From Clostridia bacterium (GTDB lineage Bacteria > Bacillota > Clostridia > Oscillospirales > Acutalibacteraceae), in the NCBI GenBank assembly GCA_017631745.1, contig JAGBSR010000127.1, positions 1-20,107 of the forward strand: a DNA stretch of 20,107 bases. The letters run 5' to 3'. The notes beneath the pieces were generated by a model that made no database searches, was not told where the DNA came from, and worked only from the letters and a program-made list of their open reading frames with translations. Positions 8,292 through 15,769 of the stretch are shown here, piece after piece (positions within the stretch are counted from its first letter, which is position 1; each line of letters opens with the position of its first letter). The translations under genes and the position numbers were made by a program.

Positions 8292-9289
8292 ATTTTACCT
8301 CCCACTTCTATTTCGTATTTTTTCATATTCTCGTTTTGTTTTATCTTTAAAATATAGCCCATTTCTCTGAGCTTTTGTGAGTTTGATTTCTTCTGACCTG
8401 ACATCATTGAAACAAATGATGTGCCCACTGTGACTGTTATATCACCCTTGGGTGTACCCTGCCGTTTTATTTCAGCAAGAACTTTTTTCAGGTAAATTCT
8501 GCTCTCGCAAATTTCACGAAAAGCAGGATGATAAGCACCTGCAACGAAGCCCTCTTCCACATTACCGCCTGAGTGAAGTCCCACACGGATGACTCTGATG
8601 TTATTTTCGTGGAACATCATAAGAAGCTCACTGCATATTTCCGCTGCCTCTTCCACTGTCTGAGGCTTATATTCACCTGACTTATAAAGTCTTTCAAGCT
8701 CCGTGTTTTCAAGCACCACTGTCGGATAAATCCTTGCAGTATCAGGTGACAAAGCTATAAGCTTTTTGGCTGTCTCAACAGCTGTTTCATCTGTATCGCC
8801 GTAAAGTCCCGTCATCATCTGCACGCCGAATTCAAAGCCGTAAGCTTTGATGAGCCCTGCCGCTTTCACCACATCTTCTGCACTGTGACCGCGGTTATTG
8901 AGCCTTAACACTTCATCGTCCATACTCTGACAGCCGAGCTCTATTGATGTCACACCGTAAAGCTTCAGAACATCTAAAATCTCTTCGCTGATACAATCGG
9001 GTCTCGTTGAAATTCTGATGCCTGCAAATAAGCCATTGTCAATATACATCTTTGCTCTCTTAAGAAGAGATATCATATAATCTCTGTCGATTGCAGTAAA
9101 GCTACCACCGAAAAATGCGATTTCACCTTTATTACAATCGGCACTCCTGAGAGCTGTTTCAACGGCTGAATCTATATCGTTGATTTCGAGCCTTTTAGTC
9201 TTACCAGATATGGTCTTCTGATTACAGAAGCTGCATCTGTGAGGGCAACCCTCATCTGGTACGAAAAGCGCAACATTTATATGCTTCAA
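8288..9289 (-). CDS. Elp3-like radical SAM protein (no acetyltransferase domain), substrate unknown
   Basis: A radical SAM enzyme of 333 residues. The [4Fe-4S] ligands are C15, C19 and C22 in CPHRCSFCNQ, followed by GGSFTAI (61-67, the SAM GGE-like site), STRPDCI and SIELGCQSMDDEVL, a run typical of the Elp3/COG1243 group. Eukaryotic and archaeal Elp3 modify tRNA wobble uridine and carry a C-terminal GNAT domain; that domain is missing here, so the reaction is not known. Related genes commonly sit between rnc and smc in Clostridia, which hints at RNA modification but proves nothing. The start is TTG at 9287-9289, overlapping the rnc stop (TTGA). The binding site there is weak, so translational coupling to rnc is likely. 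Confidence 0.88.
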   Translation of the reverse strand: MKHINVALFVPDEGCPHRCSFCNQKTISGKTKRLEINDIDSAVETALRSADCNKGEIAFFGGSFTAIDRDYMISLLKRAKMYIDNGLFAGIRISTRPDCISEEILDVLKLYGVTSIELGCQSMDDEVLRLNNRGHSAEDVVKAAGLIKAYGFEFGVQMMTGLYGDTDETAVETAKKLIALSPDTARIYPTVVLENTELERLYKSGEYKPQTVEEAAEICSELLMMFHENNIRVIRVGLHSGGNVEEGFVAGAYHPAFREICESRIYLKKVLAEIKRQGTPKGDITVTVGTSFVSMMSGQKKSNSQKLREMGYILKIKQNENMKKYEIEVGGKI

Positions 9290-9972
9290 CTTTTTATACC
9301 CATAAGCTCGAGAGCTTGTCTTGCTGCTTCCTGCTCGGCAAGCTTCTTGCTCCTACCGATACCGCAGCCCATAACATTGCTGTTGAGTCTTACCTCAACC
9401 TCAAAGCGCTTGTCGTGGTCAGGACCGCTTTCGCCTACGAGCACATAAGTCAGATGCTCGGCAGGATTCTTCTGGATAATCTCCTGAAGCTCCGTCTTAT
9501 AATCCTTGAATGAAAGTTGTTTGGCGGCTGCTTCTTTAACAAAATCAAGCACAAACTTTCTCGCGTTCTCAAGACCGCCGTCGAGATAAATAGCACCGAT
9601 AACCGCCTCAAAGGCATCAGCTAAAATGCTGGCTCTGTTTCTGCCGCCTGTGTGCTCCTCACCTCTGCCGAGAAGTATGTATTTGCCTAAGTTTATTTTC
9701 TTGGCAAAGCTCACGAGGGATTTTTCGCAGGCACAGGCCGCTCTTTTTTTTGTCATCTCGCCCTCGGGCAAGTGGTTGAGATTGTGATAAAAGTACTCTG
9801 CCGTAATTACGCCGAGAACACTGTCGCCGAGAAATTCGAGTCTTTCATTGCAGTCGCGTGAAAGCTGTTTTTCATTGGCGTATGACGAGTGAGTCAGTGC
9901 TGTTTCGAGATATATTCTGTTTTTGAATTGGTATCCGATGACACCTTCAAATTCTGTAAAATTCAAAATCAT
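9286..9972 (-). CDS. rnc: Ribonuclease III
   Basis: RNase III cleaves double-stranded RNA, chiefly to separate 16S and 23S precursors. The N-terminal catalytic domain has the signature ERLEFLGDSVL (43-53) and the second acidic patch LADAFEAVIGAIYLDGG; D50, D119 and E122 fit the metal-binding residues. A double-stranded-RNA-binding domain covers about 157-226 (ending GRSKKLAEQEAARQALE). At 228 residues the length is normal. The ATG at 9972 overlaps the trmFO stop by 4 bp, but GGAGG (9975-9979) is only 2 nt from it. A TTG two codons later (9964-9966) has an ideal 8-nt spacing and may be the true start, giving 226 residues. Confidence 0.97.
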   Translation of the reverse strand: MILNFTEFEGVIGYQFKNRIYLETALTHSSYANEKQLSRDCNERLEFLGDSVLGVITAEYFYHNLNHLPEGEMTKKRAACACEKSLVSFAKKINLGKYILLGRGEEHTGGRNRASILADAFEAVIGAIYLDGGLENARKFVLDFVKEAAAKQLSFKDYKTELQEIIQKNPAEHLTYVLVGESGPDHDKRFEVEVRLNSNVMGCGIGRSKKLAEQEAARQALELMGIKS

Positions 9973-11282
9973 AACCTCCCTTGGAGATATTCTTTAAGGT
10001 CGTCGAGACCTCGCTGAGATAAGGCGGCATATCTTTCCTGCTTATCTCTTATCTTGGGCTCAATTGGCGGAAGTACGCCGAAGTTTGCGCCCATAGGTTG
10101 GAAATTCTTCACACTTTCGTCGCTGATGTATCTTGAAAGTGCGCCAATCATTGATGTTTCGGGAAGCACGAGAGTTTCCTTACCCTGAAGCCCTCTGACC
10201 ATATTGATGCCTGCCATAATTCCCGAAGAAGCAGATTCCATATAACCCTCAACGCCTGTTATCTGACCTGCGAAGAAGAGATTGTCTCTGCCTCGGAAGC
10301 TGAAGTCGCCACCCAAAAGTCGGGGTGATTCGATAAAGGTGTTTCTGTGCATTACGCCGTAGCGCACGAAATCTGCATTTTTAAGAGCAGGAATCATAGA
10401 GAAAACTCTCTTCTGCTCGGGAAATTTAAGGTTAGTCTGAAAGCCTACAAGGTTAAACATACTGCCTGCTGAATTTTCTTTACGAAGCTGTAATACTGCC
10501 CAGGGTCTGTGACCTGTTTTCGGGTCTCTGAGACCGACAGGCTTAAGAGGGCCGAAGCGCATTGTGTCTTTTCCTCGTGAAGCCATAACTTCAATAGGCA
10601 TACAGCCTTCATAGACATCTTTTCTCTTGTCAAAAGAATGTAAATCAGCACTCTCCGCGTTTATAAGAGCATCATAGAAGTTTTCATATTCCTCTTTATT
10701 CATAGGGCAGTTGATATAGTCACTTTCTCCTCCGCGCTCATATCTTGAAGCAGTGAAGGCGCTTTCCATATCGATGCTCTCAAGAGTAACAATGGGAGCC
10801 GCCGCATCAAAGAAGTGAAGTCCGTCACCGCAAAGGGAAGCGATATCGTCGCTAAGACTATCGCTCGCAAGAGGCCCTGCGGCAACGATAACATTGCCCT
10901 CGGGTATCTTTGTCACTTCCTCGTGGATGACATTTATTTTCGGATGGTTTTCTATTCTTTCGGTAATAAGCTGAGAGAAAATATCTCTGTCAACTGCCAA
11001 CGCACCGCCTGCGGGTACCTCGGAAAGGTCTGCACATTCCATACAGATTGAACCGAAAATTCTCATTTCGGCTTTGAGAAGACCTGCCGCAGACTCGAGG
11101 CGCTTTGCCTTAAGAGAATTGCTGCAGACAAGCTCTGCAAGAGTGGACATATGATGAGCAGGTGAAAACTTCACGGGTTTCATCTCGTATAAGTCGACCT
11201 CATATCCTGCATTTGCTACCTGCCATGCAGCTTCAACACCTGCAAGACCGCCCCCGATTACAATTACTCTTTCGCTCATCAT
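9969..11282 (-). CDS. trmFO: Folate/FAD-dependent tRNA (uracil-54-C5)-methyltransferase TrmFO
   Basis: TrmFO makes ribothymidine at position 54 of tRNA, taking the carbon from methylenetetrahydrofolate and using reduced flavin; it replaces SAM-dependent TrmA in many Firmicutes. The FAD-binding GGGLAGVEAA lies near the N-terminus. ELVCSNSLKA with C53 follows, and later HRPWAVLQLR and FFAGQITGVEGYMESA, both typical of the Gid/TrmFO family. I chose the ATG at 11282 because GAGAGG (11290-11295) is 7 nt upstream; a longer frame from TTG at 11297 would put the binding site inside the gene, and an ATG follows at 11279. The product is 437 residues. It follows topA, as in B. subtilis, but across a repeat-rich gap. 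Confidence 0.96.
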   Translation of the reverse strand: MMSERVIVIGGGLAGVEAAWQVANAGYEVDLYEMKPVKFSPAHHMSTLAELVCSNSLKAKRLESAAGLLKAEMRIFGSICMECADLSEVPAGGALAVDRDIFSQLITERIENHPKINVIHEEVTKIPEGNVIVAAGPLASDSLSDDIASLCGDGLHFFDAAAPIVTLESIDMESAFTASRYERGGESDYINCPMNKEEYENFYDALINAESADLHSFDKRKDVYEGCMPIEVMASRGKDTMRFGPLKPVGLRDPKTGHRPWAVLQLRKENSAGSMFNLVGFQTNLKFPEQKRVFSMIPALKNADFVRYGVMHRNTFIESPRLLGGDFSFRGRDNLFFAGQITGVEGYMESASSGIMAGINMVRGLQGKETLVLPETSMIGALSRYISDESVKNFQPMGANFGVLPPIEPKIRDKQERYAALSQRGLDDLKEYLQGRL

Positions 11283-11294
11283 TTTTTCACCTCT

Positions 11295-11368
11295 CAATGA
11301 AGCTTTGCTTCAATTCATGGCGTCAGCCAATTCATGCATTTATGCAATTCATGGCAAAGCCAATTCAT
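11295..11368. repeat. CAATTCAT repeat array with palindromic spacers
   Basis: Four exact copies of CAATTCAT start at 11311, 11328, 11345 and 11361, a period of 17, 17 and 16 bp; a partial copy (CAAT) stands at 11295. The spacers differ in sequence, but each is a small perfect inverted repeat: GAAGC-TTT-GCTTC (11299-11311), GGC-GTCA-GCC (11319-11328), GCAT-TT-ATGC (11336-11345) and GGC-AAA-GCC (11353-11361). The right-hand base of each palindrome is the first base of the next CAATTCAT. The array ends directly beside the trmFO ribosome binding site. It resembles a dispersed palindromic-unit element, but I cannot name a family. No gene is visible in it. Confidence 0.85.
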
Positions 11369-11399
11369 TATTATTTTTTATTCTCGCTCGCCGCGGGGC

Positions 11400-11429
11400 A
11401 TTACTTTTTCCTATTGCGGAAAAAGTAAT
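11400..11429. repeat. 12-bp perfect inverted repeat after topA
   Basis: ATTACTTTTTCC (11400-11411) and GGAAAAAGTAAT (11418-11429) are exact reverse complements with a 6-base loop, beginning 17 bp after the topA stop. On the transcribed strand the stem is followed by GC-rich sequence, not a U run, so it does not look like a standard terminator. It could be an mRNA 3'-end stabilising or processing stem (RNase III is encoded two genes downstream), or part of the same mobile-like element as the CAATTCAT array. Confidence 0.8.
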
Positions 11430-11446
11430 CAAAAACGCGATTTGAT

Positions 11447-13549
11447 TTATTCGCCCTTTTTCTTCTTTGTTGCGGTTGCCTTATATCCGCACTTTTCGTC
11501 AAGACAGCTGAGCACTGAGCCCTTGCCCTTGAAAAGTGATTTGCCGCACTTGGGACACTTCTCGTTTGTAGGCTTATCCCATGTCATAAAGCTGCATTCG
11601 GGCCACTTGTCACAGCCAAAGAAGGTGTAACCTCTCTTTGACTTCTTTGAGATTACCTTGCCGCCGCATACGGGGCAGGAAGCATCTGTTTCAACCACAC
11701 AAGGCTTGGTTGTTTTACATTCGGGGTAAGCGGGACAAGCAAGGAATTTGCCGAATCTGCCCACCTTGACAACCATCATCTTGCCGCATTTTTCGCAGGG
11801 GATATCTGTGATATCTTCCTTAAGCTGAATCTTCACGCCCTGCATATCGTCTTTAACTCTCTGAAGGTTAGCCTCGAAATCGTCGTAGAAGGTGTGAAGC
11901 ATCTTGATGTAATCCTCTTCACCCTCGCCTACTGCGTCGAGATTGCTTTCCATCTGAGCAGTAAACTTGACATTTACGATATTCTTGAACTTCTCTTTAA
12001 GGAGATTTACTATAGCCTCGCCAAGCTCTGTAGGAATGAGCTGCTTTGACTTGCGGCTGACATATTCACGCTTGACGATAGTTGAAATAATTGTTGCATA
12101 GGTACTCGGTCTGCCTACGCCGTTTTCTTCGAGAGTCTTGATAAGTGACTCTTCGGTGTATCTTGCAGGAGGCTGAGTAAAGTGCTGCTGCTTGATAAGA
12201 TCCTTGAACTTGAGGGCGCTGTCTTTGCTGATGCCCTCGGGAAGCTTTGAGGTTTCGTCTTCATCAACGTTATAGAGTACTGTGAAGCCGTCGAACTTGA
12301 CTGTGTAGCCGCTTGCAGTGAAGAGGCAGAATCTCTCTTCGCTTTCACCTGCATTTTTGCTCTTGATTTCAAGCTTTGTTGTGTTCTGCACACAGGAAGC
12401 CATAAGTGAAGCCACAAATCTCTTCCAGATAAGTGAGTAGAGCTTATACTGTTCTGCTGTAAGGCTTGCCTTGATGCTTTCGGGTGTGATTGCAACATCT
12501 GAGGGTCTGATAGCCTCGTGACCGTCCTGAGCATTGCTTCTTGATTTATAATATCTTGGCTTTTCGGGAATGTACTTTTCACCGTAGTTAGCTCTGATAA
12601 ACTTGTCGGTTGCCTGTCTTGCTTCTTCTGAGATACGAAGTGAGTCAGTTCTCATATATGTGATAAGACCGGTTGAGCCGTAGCCGGGAATATTGATACC
12701 CTCGTAGAGCTCCTGAGCTACCTTCATAGTTCTTTCAGGGCGCATACCGAGCTTTCTTGAAGCTTCCTGCTGCATAGTTGAAGTGATGAACGGAGGCGCA
12801 GGATTCTTCTTTCTTGTGCCGTTTTTGAGTGAGCTGATATAATAGTCAGCGCCCTCGAGACGAGCCATAACCGCGTCTGTCTCTGCTTCGGTTTTAAGCT
12901 CGATTTTGCCTGTTTCGTCGCCGTAGAATGAAGCTGAAAGCACCTTTCTGCCGGGAAGAGTGAACTTGCCGTCGAGTGACCAGTACTCTTCGGGATTGAA
13001 GGCTCTGATTTCGTTTTCTCTGTCAACAATCATTCTCACTGCAACACTCTGCACACGGCCTGCTGAAAGTCCGCGTCTGATTTTCTGTGACACAAAAGGA
13101 CTGAGCTTGTAGCCTACGAGACGGTCAAGGATACGTCTTGCCTGCTGAGCATTAACAAGATCGATATCAACCTTTCTCGGATTTGCCATACCGTTTTTTA
13201 CACCGGTTTTTGTAATTTCGTTGAATGTTACTCTGTTAGCTTCACTCAGATCAAGACCTAAAATTTCCGCAAGGTGCCATGAAATAGCCTCCCCTTCGCG
13301 GTCAGGGTCAGTTGCGAGAAAGACTTTGTCGCTGTCTTTCACTGCTTCCTTGAGCTCTTTAACAAGTGATTCCTTGCCCTTTACAATGCTGTATTTGGGC
13401 TCGAAGTCTTTTTTGACATCAACGCTGAGTCTTGCAGCAGGCAGATCTCTTACGTGACCCTTTGATGCCATTATTACATAGGAGGCTCCAAGATAATTCT
13501 TAAGAGTTTTAGCCTTGGAAGGCGACTCCACGATTACTAAATTTGCCAT
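11447..13549 (-). CDS. topA: DNA topoisomerase I
   Basis: TopA is a type IA enzyme that relaxes negative supercoils by cutting one strand through a 5'-phosphotyrosine. The 700 residues hold a TOPRIM domain (IVESPSKAKT with E8, DPDREG at 81-86), the catalytic tyrosine Y298 in ITYMRTDS, and GRPSTYA (479-485). Three C4 zinc ribbons follow at the C-terminus: cysteines 585/588/605/611, 625/628/646/652 and 665/668/682/687, then a lysine-rich tail. An AGGTGA site precedes the ATG, 26 bp after dprA. The dprA-topA-trmFO order matches B. subtilis (smf-topA-gid). The gene is complete and ordinary. Confidence 0.98.
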   Translation of the reverse strand: MANLVIVESPSKAKTLKNYLGASYVIMASKGHVRDLPAARLSVDVKKDFEPKYSIVKGKESLVKELKEAVKDSDKVFLATDPDREGEAISWHLAEILGLDLSEANRVTFNEITKTGVKNGMANPRKVDIDLVNAQQARRILDRLVGYKLSPFVSQKIRRGLSAGRVQSVAVRMIVDRENEIRAFNPEEYWSLDGKFTLPGRKVLSASFYGDETGKIELKTEAETDAVMARLEGADYYISSLKNGTRKKNPAPPFITSTMQQEASRKLGMRPERTMKVAQELYEGINIPGYGSTGLITYMRTDSLRISEEARQATDKFIRANYGEKYIPEKPRYYKSRSNAQDGHEAIRPSDVAITPESIKASLTAEQYKLYSLIWKRFVASLMASCVQNTTKLEIKSKNAGESEERFCLFTASGYTVKFDGFTVLYNVDEDETSKLPEGISKDSALKFKDLIKQQHFTQPPARYTEESLIKTLEENGVGRPSTYATIISTIVKREYVSRKSKQLIPTELGEAIVNLLKEKFKNIVNVKFTAQMESNLDAVGEGEEDYIKMLHTFYDDFEANLQRVKDDMQGVKIQLKEDITDIPCEKCGKMMVVKVGRFGKFLACPAYPECKTTKPCVVETDASCPVCGGKVISKKSKRGYTFFGCDKWPECSFMTWDKPTNEKCPKCGKSLFKGKGSVLSCLDEKCGYKATATKKKKGE

Positions 13550-13575
13550 ATATATTCACCTTTTCATTAATTTGA

Positions 13576-14805
13576 CTATTTTGTACGGTAACAGTTAGGA
13601 GCATAAGCTTCGGCAAAGCCCAATATCTCCAATTCGGTGAGAGCTGCAAGAATATGTCTCACCTCAAGCTCTGAGTTTCTTTTGATCTCATCGAGCTCAC
13701 TTATACCGTCGGACATTATATTATACACTATCTCTGCATTTTTAGAAATACCTGCAGGAAGATTTTTTATAATATTTTGAGTTTTTTCAGAATTTTTTTC
13801 TTGAGATTTGTTTTCTTCAGTAATTTTTTGCTTTTTCTTTTTGGATTTTGATGATATTTTTTTACACTCTGAGGATTTTTCGGAAACACCCTTGAAGGCC
13901 TCGCCTGATTTATCGCCCTTAACTCGCTGAGCTTTATCAAGCAGACCGCACTTGGCAAAAATGTTCTCATCTGAGAAAACCGCTTCCGCACCCTCAGTTA
14001 TGAGTCGGTTTGAGCCATCGAAGTGACCGCTCTTTATATCACCCGGTAAAACAAAAAGCTTTCTTTTCTGTCTTTTAGCGTGATTAGCAGTGCTGAAGGT
14101 ACCGCTTAGCTCTGCAGCCTCAATGATAACAACAGCATCGGACATACCTGAAATTATGCGGTTTCTCTGAGGAAAAGTATTACGCTCAACGGGAGTAAAC
14201 GGCGGATATTCACTGACAACTGCGCCCTGCCTTGTTACACTTTTGCGAAGCTGTGCATTTTCAGGCAGATATCCGTATCCGTGACCGCAACCCATTATCA
14301 GTACAGTTTTGCCGCCTGCTTCAATGGCACTTTTATGTGCTACACTGTCGATGCCGAGAGCACCGCCGCTGACAACGAGTGCACCGTTTTCGCTAAGGCC
14401 CTTTACAATTTCTCTTGCTGCATCTTCACCGTAAACACAAGGTGTACGGCTGCCGATTACAGCAAAAGAGGGACCTTCGTTCAGACACTTATAATCACCT
14501 CTGACAAACAGCACCGCAGGAAAATCTTCGATATCAAGAAGTTTTTTCGGGTAATGTTCACTTTCGGGAGTAAGTATCACAAGAGAGTGCTTATCGCAAA
14601 ATTCAACTATATGCGCAAAATCTTCAGGTGACTTTTCTTTGCATCGATTGAATATGTTCTTTTTGTTCCCGAAGAAGCTTTTCCACTCATCGGGACCTGC
14701 TTGATAAAAGTTTTCAGCAGTGTGATATTGCAGGTAAAAATCCTTTAGCTTTGCAGCAGGCTTAACTGCATACTGCAACCACAGCCAATAACATCTTTCG
14801 TCCAT
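13576..14805 (-). CDS. dprA: DNA-processing protein DprA (Smf)
   Basis: DprA binds incoming single-stranded DNA and loads RecA in natural transformation; it is widespread even where competence is unproven. The Rossmann-like core spans about 110-280: AVIGSRTPCVYG (115-126), VVSGGALGIDSVAH (144-157), GCGHGYGYLPEN, the SEYPP segment and RNRIISG (214-220). The N-terminal 100 residues are a helical SAM-like region. Residues from about 293 to 345 are a lysine/serine/glutamate-rich, low-complexity linker in locally AT-rich DNA. A winged-helix domain (about 350-409) closes the protein, giving 409 residues. The ATG follows a GAGGTGAAGT binding site that overlaps the upstream stop codon; the gap is 8 bp. 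Confidence 0.95.
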   Translation of the reverse strand: MDERCYWLWLQYAVKPAAKLKDFYLQYHTAENFYQAGPDEWKSFFGNKKNIFNRCKEKSPEDFAHIVEFCDKHSLVILTPESEHYPKKLLDIEDFPAVLFVRGDYKCLNEGPSFAVIGSRTPCVYGEDAAREIVKGLSENGALVVSGGALGIDSVAHKSAIEAGGKTVLIMGCGHGYGYLPENAQLRKSVTRQGAVVSEYPPFTPVERNTFPQRNRIISGMSDAVVIIEAAELSGTFSTANHAKRQKRKLFVLPGDIKSGHFDGSNRLITEGAEAVFSDENIFAKCGLLDKAQRVKGDKSGEAFKGVSEKSSECKKISSKSKKKKQKITEENKSQEKNSEKTQNIIKNLPAGISKNAEIVYNIMSDGISELDEIKRNSELEVRHILAALTELEILGFAEAYAPNCYRTK

Positions 14806-14813
14806 ACTTCACC

Positions 14814-15593
14814 TCAGCGCATCATTTCCCACATAGTTATGGCTGCCGCCATAGATGCATTGAGAGATTCAGCTCTGCCTAGCATAGGAATTGTTATCTT
14901 TTCGCAAAGCTCAAATATTTCGTCGCTTACGCCGTTTGCCTCATTGCCGATAACAGACACAACACCGCCCTGCATATCGCAATGTGTAATTTTTTCGGCA
15001 GTGTCATCAGGAGTTGTGGCATAAAGCTTCATACCGTTTTCGCCTAAATAGCTGAGAGTTTCGGCAAGGTTGTCGCATCTGATAACACTCAGACGAAGAA
15101 GTGAGCCCATAGCTGCTCTCTGAGCCTTGGGAGAATAAATATCGCATCCGCCCTCGGCAATAACGCCACTGATACCGAGCGCTTCAGCGGTACGGCAGAC
15201 AGCGCCCAAATTTGCAGGGTCCTGTAAATTTTCAAGAGCAATGTATTTGCCCGAAAAATCTATCTCGGATATGTCGCTGTCCTGCTTCATTCTGCAAAGA
15301 CAGAAGAAGCCCTGAGAGGTCTGAGTAAGAGCGAGCTTATTTTCCACAAGGTCTGAGATAATAAATGCACTCTTTGATTTTTCGGCAATAAAATCCGCAT
15401 CTTCCCTGAATCTTTCATAAGCACGGGCACTGACAAAAAAGCTGTCGATATGGTACCCCGTAACTGCGGCATCACGGCAAAGACGAAGTCCCTCTAAAAA
15501 GAACATGCCTGTCTGGCGTCTCGTCTTGGCAGATGAAGCAATTTTCACCGCTGATTTTATTCTTTCGTTGCTGACGGAATCTATAGAAATCAT
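14814..15593 (-). CDS. TrmH/SpoU-family RNA 2'-O-methyltransferase
   Basis: A SPOUT-class enzyme that methylates a ribose 2'-OH in rRNA or tRNA with SAM. The three knot motifs are present: NLQDPANLGAVCRTAEALG, VIGNEANGVSDE, and IPMLGRAESLNASMAAAI at the C-terminus. An N-terminal substrate-binding region precedes them (NERIKSAVKI, FFLEGLRLC). The frame could be extended to a TTG at 15632, but the ATG at 15593 is chosen because AAAGGA lies just upstream and the protein then starts MISIDSVSNERIK, giving 259 residues. B. subtilis YsgA is a related protein encoded in the same chromosomal neighbourhood; the target nucleotide here cannot be read from sequence. It appears to head the dprA-topA series. 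Confidence 0.93.
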   Translation of the reverse strand: MISIDSVSNERIKSAVKIASSAKTRRQTGMFFLEGLRLCRDAAVTGYHIDSFFVSARAYERFREDADFIAEKSKSAFIISDLVENKLALTQTSQGFFCLCRMKQDSDISEIDFSGKYIALENLQDPANLGAVCRTAEALGISGVIAEGGCDIYSPKAQRAAMGSLLRLSVIRCDNLAETLSYLGENGMKLYATTPDDTAEKITHCDMQGGVVSVIGNEANGVSDEIFELCEKITIPMLGRAESLNASMAAAITMWEMMR

Positions 15594-15608
15594 AGTATTT
15601 TCCTTTCC

Positions 15609-15659
15609 GTGACATATCATTAAATTCAACAAAATTTATTTGATTTAATCATAGGTCAC
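15609..15659. repeat. 17-bp inverted repeat upstream of the SpoU methylase gene
   Basis: Arms 15609-15625 and 15643-15659 are reverse complements at 15 of 17 positions, with a 17-base loop. The outer GTGAC is exact. The repeat lies just before the ribosome binding site (about 15601-15606). A weak candidate promoter on the minus strand, TTGTGA (15656-15661) and TAAATT (15633-15638) with a 17-bp spacer, overlaps it, so it could be an operator or a 5'-UTR stem. Confidence 0.65.
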
Positions 15660-15735
15660 AAGTTAAAAATAAGGTTAAAAAGTGATATTTTATGCCAAAA
15701 TCGCCTGCATATTATATCGCTTTAAAAACACAAAT

Positions 15736-15759
15736 ACGCCCGAGAAAAATCTCGGACGT
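15736..15759 (-). terminator. Rho-independent terminator after rplT
   Basis: ACGCCCGAGA (15736-15745) and TCTCGGACGT (15750-15759) form a 10-bp stem with one G-U pair in the RNA and a UUUU loop. On the minus strand it is followed by AUUUGUGUUUUU. It lies 10 bp after the rplT stop and ends the infC-rpmI-rplT transcript. Confidence 0.92.
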
Positions 15760-15769
15760 AAGTTTTAAA

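Noticed and set aside
11295..11368. Possible CRISPR array
   Set aside because: Repeats are 8 bp and spacers 8-10 bp, far too short; spacers are palindromic, and no cas gene is in the window.
11400..11429. topA terminator
   Set aside because: The stem is strong but has no U run on the minus-strand RNA; GC-rich sequence follows instead.
15711..15716. Perfect TATAAT on the minus strand between rplT and the SpoU methylase gene
   Set aside because: No acceptable -35 at 16-18 bp and no upstream TG; the upstream flank is the rplT terminator tail. Not called as a promoter.
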